Assembly: GCA_041944835.1 (NCBI GenBank)
Contig: CP145879.1
Span: 186,001-250,000, forward strand
Direction of reading: 5' to 3'
DNA: 64,000 nt
DNA from: Dasytiphilus stammeri_K
GTDB lineage: Bacteria; Pseudomonadota; Gammaproteobacteria; Enterobacterales; Enterobacteriaceae
Shown: in pieces, positions 54,146 to 61,328 of the stretch
Layout: each line of letters starts with the position of its first letter
Numbering within the stretch: position 1 is the first letter of the stretch
Made by a program: the position numbers and the translations under genes
Notes under the pieces: generated by a model
Told to the model about the DNA's origin: nothing
The model's database searches: none
The model's input: the letters and a program-made list of their open reading frames with translations, nothing else

Positions 54146-54667
54146 ATGAAAAAATTTTTATATGTTATATCGTTTATAATTATATGTACCATTGGTTATT
54201 TAACTTCAACTACTGCTCATACCATTACAAATAATGATTTTGCAGTTGTAAATATGGAAAAAATTTTCCTACAACTTCCCCAAGTAAAAGTAATTAGTAA
54301 AAAACTAGAAGATGAATTTAAAGACAGAGCTAATACTATTCAAAATATGGAATTAAATTTACAAAAAAAAATGCAACAGTTTCAATATGAGGTTTCGGTA
54401 ATGAATAATATTGAACATACTAAATTAGAACATGAAATAATATTTCAGCGTCAAAAATTAGCCAATGAAATACAATCATTCGAAAATGATAAACAACATC
54501 GTCAAATTGAAGAACAAAATAAACTTCTAGTAATTATTAGAGATATAGTAAGAAAAATAGCTATTAATGAAAATTATGAAATTGTATTTGATGCAGATGC
54601 TATTGTTTATAATCACAATTTAAAAGATATAACTGAAAAAGTTATAAAAAATATTACATCCAAATAA
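54146..54667 (+). CDS. skp: periplasmic chaperone Skp
   Basis: Skp is a trimeric jellyfish-like chaperone for outer-membrane proteins on their way to BAM. The 173 residues (E. coli 161) have a signal peptide to about residue 24 (TTA), the FAVVNMEKIFLQLP body segment, a long coiled-coil region at 50-130 rich in K, Q and E, and NYEIVFDADAIVYN. AAGGAG lies before the ATG. Sequence identity is modest, but synteny after bamA is decisive. lpxD normally follows skp and is missing. Confidence 0.92.
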   Translation: MKKFLYVISFIIICTIGYLTSTTAHTITNNDFAVVNMEKIFLQLPQVKVISKKLEDEFKDRANTIQNMELNLQKKMQQFQYEVSVMNNIEHTKLEHEIIFQRQKLANEIQSFENDKQHRQIEEQNKLLVIIRDIVRKIAINENYEIVFDADAIVYNHNLKDITEKVIKNITSK

Positions 54668-54735
54668 GATTTATATCGATAATATCAAGTAAATAGAATT
54701 TATCTACTATATAAATATTGAAAATTTAGGCAAAA

Positions 54736-55185
54736 ATGCATATTGAAGAAATTATTAAAATTTTACCACATAGGTTTCCTTTTTTATTAATTGATCGTAT
54801 TATAAATTTTAAAAAAGGACATTCTTTATGTGCCATAAAAAATGTTTCGATTAATGATCCCTTTTTATATATGCATTTTCCTGAATATCCAATTCTACCA
54901 GGCACGCTCATAATTGAATCCTTCGCACAAGCTTCATGGATTCTTGCTGTAAAGAGCTTCGGAAAATTAAATACGGATACTTTTTATTATTTAATCGGTA
55001 TTGATAAAGCAAGATTTAAACGTATGGTTTTTCCAGGAGATCAAATAATATTAGAAATAGAATTGGTTAAAGAACGTCAAGGTTTCACTTTTTTTCAATG
55101 TTTTGCCAAAATAAAGAATGAGCTGGCTTGTACAGCATTAATAAAGTGTATTCGAAGAAAAAAGATAATTACAAATCAGAAATAG
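54736..55185 (+). CDS. fabZ: 3-hydroxyacyl-ACP dehydratase FabZ
   Basis: It dehydrates 3-hydroxyacyl-ACP in fatty-acid synthesis. The 149 residues (E. coli 151) begin MHIEEIIKILPHRFPFLLIDR and have the catalytic His in HFPEYPILPG and the Glu in IIESFAQ. The usual HFPG is HFPE here. The KARFKRMVFPGDQ segment is typical. lpxA, lpxB and rnhB, which lie between fabZ and dnaE in E. coli, are gone, leaving 66 bases. Confidence 0.94.
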   Translation: MHIEEIIKILPHRFPFLLIDRIINFKKGHSLCAIKNVSINDPFLYMHFPEYPILPGTLIIESFAQASWILAVKSFGKLNTDTFYYLIGIDKARFKRMVFPGDQIILEIELVKERQGFTFFQCFAKIKNELACTALIKCIRRKKIITNQK

Positions 55186-55251
55186 TAAAAACTTCTATTT
55201 GAAGTAGAAGAATAACTTTTAAAACCCTTAATTTTTATTCATTAATAAAAT

Positions 55252-58200
55252 ATGATAAAACCTCGTTTTATTCATCTACGGATTCATAGTGATTATTCTA
55301 TTAAAGATGGTTTAGCTAAAATTGATATGCTGATCAAAAAGGCAGTGGAATTAAATATGCCGGCCATGGCTATTACTGATTTTAACAACCTTTTTGGTTT
55401 AATTAAATTTTATCATCAGGCATGGAAAAATGGTATAAAACCAATCATAGGCGCTGATTTTCAAATGTATCATCCGATTATGAAAAATGAATTATGTCAG
55501 CTTACTACAATTGCTATTAATAATATAGGATATCACAATATTATTAAACTTATGTCACATGCTTATCAAGATGGTTATGGTTTACAAGGAGCAATTATAA
55601 AACAAGAATGGTTAGCTGATTATTCTGATGGAATTATCTTATTATCTGGTGGTCGCAATGGTGATATTGGAAAAAATTTATTAAAAGGTAATAAATCCTT
55701 AATTTTACATTTTCTAAATTTTTATCAGACATTTTTCCCGGATAGATATTATTTAGAGTTAACTCGTACTAATAGACCTAATGAAGAAACTTATTTACAT
55801 GCAGCAGTAGATTTAGCGAGAAAAAAAAATATTCCAGTTGTTGCTACGAATGAAGTTTGTTTTCTAGCATCTTCAGATTTTCAAGCGCATGAAATTAGGG
55901 TTGCAATACATGATGGTTATACTTTGCTAGATCCTAAACGTCCTATCAATTATAGTATCCAACAATATTTTAGAAATGAAGAAGAAATGTGTGATTTATT
56001 TGCAGATCTTCCTGAAGCATTAGAAAATACAGTAGAAATCTCAAAACGTTGTAATGTCATTCTTAATCTAGGAAGAAAATATTTTCTTCCTCCATTTAAT
56101 AGTGGAGGTATAAGTACTGACAAATACCTTATTAATAAAGCACGTGAGGGATTAGAAAAACGTATCCTATTTTTATTTGCTAATAATAATCTACGGTTAC
56201 AAAAAAGATCTAAATATGATCATCGTTTAGAAATGGAATTAAATGTCATTAATCAAATGGGTTTTGCGGGTTATTTTTTAATAGTTATGGAATTTATTCA
56301 ATGGTCAAAAGAACATAATATTTCGGTGGGTCCCGGTCGTGGATCTGGTGCAGGATCGTTAGTCGCTTATTCATTAAATATTACCGATGTTGATCCATTA
56401 CAATTTGATTTATTATTTGAACGTTTTTTAAACCCTGAACGTATTTCTATGCCAGATTTGGATGTTGATTTTTGTATGGAAAAACGTGATTTAGTAATAG
56501 ATCATGTAGCAGAGACTTATGGAAAAGAAGCGGTTTCACAAATTATTACTTTTGGTACTATGGCAGCTAAAGCTTCTATTAGAGATGTAGGGCGAGTATT
56601 AAGTTATTCTTACACTTTTGTAAATCGTATAACTAAATTAATTCCTTCTCATATTGGAATTACTTTAAAACATGCTTTAAAAATTGAAATTCAATTAATG
56701 CAATTATATAATTCTAATGAAGAAGTAAAAATCTTAATTGATATGGCTTCGAAATTAGAAGGTGTAATACGTAATGCTAGTAAACATGCTGGTGGTGTTG
56801 TTATAGCACCTACAAAAATTACGGATTTCGTACCTATTTACTGTGATGGAAATGGTCATAAACCAGTCACACAATTTGATAAAAATGATGTGGAAACTAT
56901 AGGATTAGTAAAATTTGATTTTCTCGGGCTACGCACCTTAAGCATTATTTCTAGAGCATTAGAAATGATTAATTTTAAAAGAAGAAAAAAAAATAAAGAT
57001 CCTTTATCTATCGTACAAATATCATTAAATGATAATGAAAGTTTTTCGTTACTAAGAAAAGCAGAAACTACAGCGGTTTTTCAACTAGAATCAAAAGGAA
57101 TGAAAGATCTTATTAAAAGATTGAAACCGGATTGTTTTGAAGATTTAATTGCATTAATAGCACTGTTTCGTCCAGGACCTTTGCAGTCTGGTATGGTAGA
57201 TAATTTTATAAAACGTAAACATGGAATTGAGAAAATTTCCTATCCAGATAGGAAATGGCAACATTCATCTTTAAAAAAAATTTTAGATCCAACATATGGA
57301 ATCGTTCTTTATCAAGAACAAGTAATGCAAATTGCTCAAGTTTTAGCCGATTATACCCTTGGTGAAGCTGATATCTTACGACAAGCAATGAGCAAAAAGA
57401 ACTTAGAAGAAATGGCTCAACAACGATTAAGATTTAAGAGAGGAGCTGAAAAAAAAGGTATTAATGGTGAACTGGCAATGAGAATATTTGATTTACTAGA
57501 AAAATTTGCAGGATATGGATTTAATAAATCACATTCTGTTGCGTACGCTTTATTATCTTATCAAACTCTTTGGTTAAAAACGCACTACTATGAAGAATTT
57601 ATGGCTGCAGTCATGACCTCCGAGATGGATAATCTAGACAAGCTTATGACATTAAGTGATGAAGTTTTACGAATAGGAAAAAAGATTCTTCCACCAAATA
57701 TTAATAGTGGAAAATATCATTTTTATGTTAATGATAATAATGAAATAGTTTATGGTCTTGGAGCTATTAAAGGAATAGGAAGAGCAGCCATACAAGAAAT
57801 TATTAAAGCTAGAAAACTATTAGGAATTTTTAAAAATTTATTTGATTTTTGCGTTAATATAGATATTAAAAAAATTAATCGTCGATTATTAACAATTTTA
57901 ATTAAATCTGGGGCTTTAGATTCATTAGGGCAAAGTAGAGAACATATGTTAAACATTTTAGATAATACTTTAAAAACCGCCTCTCAATATACTAAAGTAA
58001 AAAATAGTGGTCAGAAAGATATGTTTGGATATATAAAAGAAAATAAATATCTAGAAAAATATAAACCACGATTATCGTTTTCCGAATATACATCATTGTT
58101 ATCAGGAGAACGTGAAACTTTAGGACGATATTTTACTGGTCATCCTATAAATCCATACAAGAATGAAATTAAAAAATATACTAATCTTAATTTAAAAGAG

Positions 58201-58737
58201 ATTGATTCTTATCAACACGGACATTTTATCAAAGTAGTGGGTTTATTAGTTAAAAATAAAAGTGTTACTATAAAAAATGGTAATCGTATGGGAATTTTGA
58301 CTTTAGATGATGGTTCCAGTTGTATAGAAGTAATATTATTTAATGATTTATTAGAAAAATATCAACATTTATTGAAAAAAGAAAATATTTTGATTATTAA
58401 TGGTAAAGTAAGTATTGATACTTTTAGGAAACGAAAAATTATAGCTAGTAAGATTATCGATCTTGAGGAAGCACGTAATAAATCTCTGAGTCGAATTTCT
58501 ATATTCTTAAAGAGTAATCAAATTAATAAAGAATTTTTAAAAAATATCCGTGATTGTTTAGAAAAATATAATTCAGGAATTATACCAATACATATTTTTT
58601 ATCAAAGTACAGTAGCAAAAGTTAGATTAAATCTAGAACCGATTTTTACAGTCTCACCTACTAATAATTTAATTAATGATCTACGTACATTATTAGGATA
58701 TGAATATGTAAAGCTAGAGTTTTTAAATAATTTATAA
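55252..58737 (+). CDS. dnaE: DNA polymerase III alpha subunit
   Basis: The replicative polymerase. The 1161 residues (E. coli 1160) show the PHP domain (HLRIHSDYSIKDGLAK), GPGRGSGAGSLVAY, the catalytic aspartates in PDLDVDFCMEKRD and FDFLGLRTL, the helix-hairpin-helix region, the clamp-binding motif QKDMF (QADMF in E. coli), and a C-terminal OB fold with GILTLDDGSSCIEVILF. It is intact from start to end. tilS starts 7 bases later; accA, ldcC and yaeR, between them in E. coli, are deleted. Confidence 0.98.
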   Translation: MIKPRFIHLRIHSDYSIKDGLAKIDMLIKKAVELNMPAMAITDFNNLFGLIKFYHQAWKNGIKPIIGADFQMYHPIMKNELCQLTTIAINNIGYHNIIKLMSHAYQDGYGLQGAIIKQEWLADYSDGIILLSGGRNGDIGKNLLKGNKSLILHFLNFYQTFFPDRYYLELTRTNRPNEETYLHAAVDLARKKNIPVVATNEVCFLASSDFQAHEIRVAIHDGYTLLDPKRPINYSIQQYFRNEEEMCDLFADLPEALENTVEISKRCNVILNLGRKYFLPPFNSGGISTDKYLINKAREGLEKRILFLFANNNLRLQKRSKYDHRLEMELNVINQMGFAGYFLIVMEFIQWSKEHNISVGPGRGSGAGSLVAYSLNITDVDPLQFDLLFERFLNPERISMPDLDVDFCMEKRDLVIDHVAETYGKEAVSQIITFGTMAAKASIRDVGRVLSYSYTFVNRITKLIPSHIGITLKHALKIEIQLMQLYNSNEEVKILIDMASKLEGVIRNASKHAGGVVIAPTKITDFVPIYCDGNGHKPVTQFDKNDVETIGLVKFDFLGLRTLSIISRALEMINFKRRKKNKDPLSIVQISLNDNESFSLLRKAETTAVFQLESKGMKDLIKRLKPDCFEDLIALIALFRPGPLQSGMVDNFIKRKHGIEKISYPDRKWQHSSLKKILDPTYGIVLYQEQVMQIAQVLADYTLGEADILRQAMSKKNLEEMAQQRLRFKRGAEKKGINGELAMRIFDLLEKFAGYGFNKSHSVAYALLSYQTLWLKTHYYEEFMAAVMTSEMDNLDKLMTLSDEVLRIGKKILPPNINSGKYHFYVNDNNEIVYGLGAIKGIGRAAIQEIIKARKLLGIFKNLFDFCVNIDIKKINRRLLTILIKSGALDSLGQSREHMLNILDNTLKTASQYTKVKNSGQKDMFGYIKENKYLEKYKPRLSFSEYTSLLSGERETLGRYFTGHPINPYKNEIKKYTNLNLKEIDSYQHGHFIKVVGLLVKNKSVTIKNGNRMGILTLDDGSSCIEVILFNDLLEKYQHLLKKENILIINGKVSIDTFRKRKIIASKIIDLEEARNKSLSRISIFLKSNQINKEFLKNIRDCLEKYNSGIIPIHIFYQSTVAKVRLNLEPIFTVSPTNNLINDLRTLLGYEYVKLEFLNNL

Positions 58738-58744
58738 TTATTTT

Positions 58745-60082
58745 ATGGATGTTATTATTAATCAATTAAAAAAACAGTTAGAGTTAAATGGGTTTTTAAA
58801 ATTATTAATTGCTTATAGTGGTGGTATAGATTCTACGGTTTTACTGCATCAATTAACATTGTTGTGTCAATACCATTCACAATTTAAACTACGTGCCATT
58901 CATATTAACCATGGTATTAATCCTTCAGCAAATTCCTGGATGCTACATTGTAAAAACCAATGTTTAAAATGGAAAGTTCCTTTTTCAACCATTAATATTA
59001 TATTGGATTCTAAACATAAAAAAGATAAGGGAATTGAAGCAGCTAGTCGTATAGCACGTTATAATGTTCTTTTTCAGGCTCTTTTACCAGAAGAAGTATT
59101 ATTAACTGCACATAATATGGATGATCAATGTGAAACATTTCTTTTAGCATTAAAACGAGGAAGTGGACCGGCTGGTTTATCCTCTATGCCTTTAATAAAA
59201 AAAAATATTGAAGGAAAAATACTCTTTCGACCTTTTTTAAATCAAGATCGGAAAACTATTGAAAAATGGGCTTATCAATATAAGTTATGTTGGATTACTG
59301 ATAATAGTAATTATGATACCTCTTTTGATCGTAATTTTTTACGCATTAAAGTATTATCTATTTTAAAAAATAAATGGCCTCATTTTTGCAAAACTGTCAC
59401 TCGTAGTGCTGCACTTTGTGCATATCAAGAACAATTATTACGTGATTTATTAAAAGAATATCTACAAAAATTAACAAAATCTGATGGAAGTTTAATAATA
59501 GATCTTTTATACAATTATAGTGAAATAATGGTTTATGCAATTATTAGACAATGGTTAATTAACCATAATATTCTTACACCATCATTTAAAATAATCCAAT
59601 GTATTTGGCATGAAATAATATGTAGTCGTAAAGACGCATTACCATGTATAAAAATAGGAACAAATGAAATTCGACGTTATCGGAATGCTATCTATTTACT
59701 TTCTTCGATAATTCCTTCAATCAAAGAACATATACTACATTGGAGATCTCCATGGCTACCATTAATGTTACCTAATAATTTAGGTATTATAAAATTGCAT
59801 CATAGTCACGGTATGTTAATACGTTGCCCAAATGTAGGAGAAGAAGTTAGTATACGTTTTCAAGCAAAAGGAACCTTTTCACTATTAGGATGTTCAAAAG
59901 GACGTCGTTCGATAAAAAAAATCTGGCAAAGATTTGCTATTCCTTCATGGTTACGCGAACGTATTCCATTGATTTTTTATAATGAAAAATTAATAGCTGC
60001 AATGAATATTTTTATTACTCAGGAAGGATATACACCAAACCAAAATTTTTGGTATTTAAAATGGGATAAGGATAATAAATAA
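58745..60082 (+). CDS. tilS: tRNA(Ile)-lysidine synthetase
   Basis: TilS converts cytidine-34 to lysidine in the CAU-anticodon tRNA-Ile so that it reads AUA. The 445 residues (E. coli 432) show the PP-loop SGGIDS at 25-30, HINHGINPSANSW, ARYNVLFQAL, TAHNMDDQCETFLL and the C-terminal domain with GRRSIKKIWQRFAIPSWLRERIPL. AUA codons look common here, so the enzyme is probably essential. It is convergent with proS across 10 bases. Confidence 0.96.
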   Translation: MDVIINQLKKQLELNGFLKLLIAYSGGIDSTVLLHQLTLLCQYHSQFKLRAIHINHGINPSANSWMLHCKNQCLKWKVPFSTINIILDSKHKKDKGIEAASRIARYNVLFQALLPEEVLLTAHNMDDQCETFLLALKRGSGPAGLSSMPLIKKNIEGKILFRPFLNQDRKTIEKWAYQYKLCWITDNSNYDTSFDRNFLRIKVLSILKNKWPHFCKTVTRSAALCAYQEQLLRDLLKEYLQKLTKSDGSLIIDLLYNYSEIMVYAIIRQWLINHNILTPSFKIIQCIWHEIICSRKDALPCIKIGTNEIRRYRNAIYLLSSIIPSIKEHILHWRSPWLPLMLPNNLGIIKLHHSHGMLIRCPNVGEEVSIRFQAKGTFSLLGCSKGRRSIKKIWQRFAIPSWLRERIPLIFYNEKLIAAMNIFITQEGYTPNQNFWYLKWDKDNK

Positions 60083-60092
60083 AATAATCACC

Positions 60093-61292
60093 CTATTGGA
60101 TTTTATTAGTAATAAAATCCACTATATTTTTAGTACTGATAAGAATCATCTCTTCGTTTTTTTTATCCCTTTTTTTATATTCTACTTTTTGGTACTTTAA
60201 ATGTCGATCACTAATAATAATTAGATGTGGAACACCTATTAAATCTATATCAGCTAGCATTACACCAATATGATCAGATCGATCATAAAGAATACTTTCA
60301 ATACCTTTTGCAGAGAGCAAATAATATATTTTTTCTGCGCTAGTTTTAACCTGCCTAGACTTATAAAAATTTATAGGCAAAATAGCTACTTGAAATGGTG
60401 CTAATATTGTGGGCCATATAATACCATTATCATCATGATGTTGTTCAATAACAGCAGCTATTAGACGAGAAATACCTATTCCATAACACCCCATTGAAAT
60501 AATTTGGTAATTTCCATATTTATCTTTTACTGTACTATGCATACTGCTAGAATATTTTGTCCCTAATTGAAAAATATGTGCTACTTCAATTAAACCTTTA
60601 GAAGGTTCTTCACTTGTTTGATTAGTTTTTTTTATATTTTCATAATTTTTGCTAAAAACTTGGAATTCATGAGATATAGTTCCTCCAATACTACCAGTAT
60701 CTGCTGGTACTACACGATAATGTAATTTTAATTTATTAAGTATTCTTGTATAAGTACTAGACATTAGAGTATACATCTGTTCTAGAGATTCTTGGCTAAT
60801 ATGGAATGAATAAGCATCTTTCATAATAAATTCTCGTGCTCGCATTATACCAAAACGTGGTCGAGTTTCATCACGAAACTTAGTTTGAATTTGATAAAAA
60901 TTCAATGGTAATTGTTTATATGAATTCAGTTCAGTACGCATTAAAGCTGTAATAATTTCTTCATGCGTAGGACCTAAGACATAATTGCGATTATTACGAT
61001 CAACAAAACGTAATAACTCTGCACCATATTGGTTCCACCGACCACTTTCTTTCCATAATTCAGCCGGTTGAACCAATGGCATATAAATTTCTAAACCACC
61101 TATTTTATTCATTTCTTCACGTACTATTTGTTCTATTTTTCTTAATATACGCATTCCTGTAGGTAACCAAGTATATAAACCAGATGCTATTTGACGAATT
61201 AATCCCGCACGCAGCATCAACTGATGGCTAATATTTTCGGTATTCTTAGGTTTTTCTTTTAATGTAAAGAGAATATATTCAGTAGTACGCAT
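60093..61292 (-). CDS. proS: prolyl-tRNA synthetase lacking the INS editing domain
   Basis: It charges tRNA-Pro. The 399 residues are far short of E. coli ProRS (572). Motif 1 region SGLYTWLPTGMRILRK, motif 2 FRDETRPRFGIMRAREF, DTGSIGGTISHEFQV, HIFQLGTKYS, motif 3 GCYGIGISRLIAA and the anticodon-binding domain to the end are all intact. The INS editing domain (E. coli about 224-407) is replaced by a 20-residue linker (213-234) with the frame preserved. It lies 36 bases downstream of rpoC on the same strand. Confidence 0.96.
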   Translation of the reverse strand: MRTTEYILFTLKEKPKNTENISHQLMLRAGLIRQIASGLYTWLPTGMRILRKIEQIVREEMNKIGGLEIYMPLVQPAELWKESGRWNQYGAELLRFVDRNNRNYVLGPTHEEIITALMRTELNSYKQLPLNFYQIQTKFRDETRPRFGIMRAREFIMKDAYSFHISQESLEQMYTLMSSTYTRILNKLKLHYRVVPADTGSIGGTISHEFQVFSKNYENIKKTNQTSEEPSKGLIEVAHIFQLGTKYSSSMHSTVKDKYGNYQIISMGCYGIGISRLIAAVIEQHHDDNGIIWPTILAPFQVAILPINFYKSRQVKTSAEKIYYLLSAKGIESILYDRSDHIGVMLADIDLIGVPHLIIISDRHLKYQKVEYKKRDKKNEEMILISTKNIVDFITNKIQ

Positions 61293-61328
61293 ATAAATTA
61301 ATTTTTCTCAGTGAAAGCACAAACGAAT

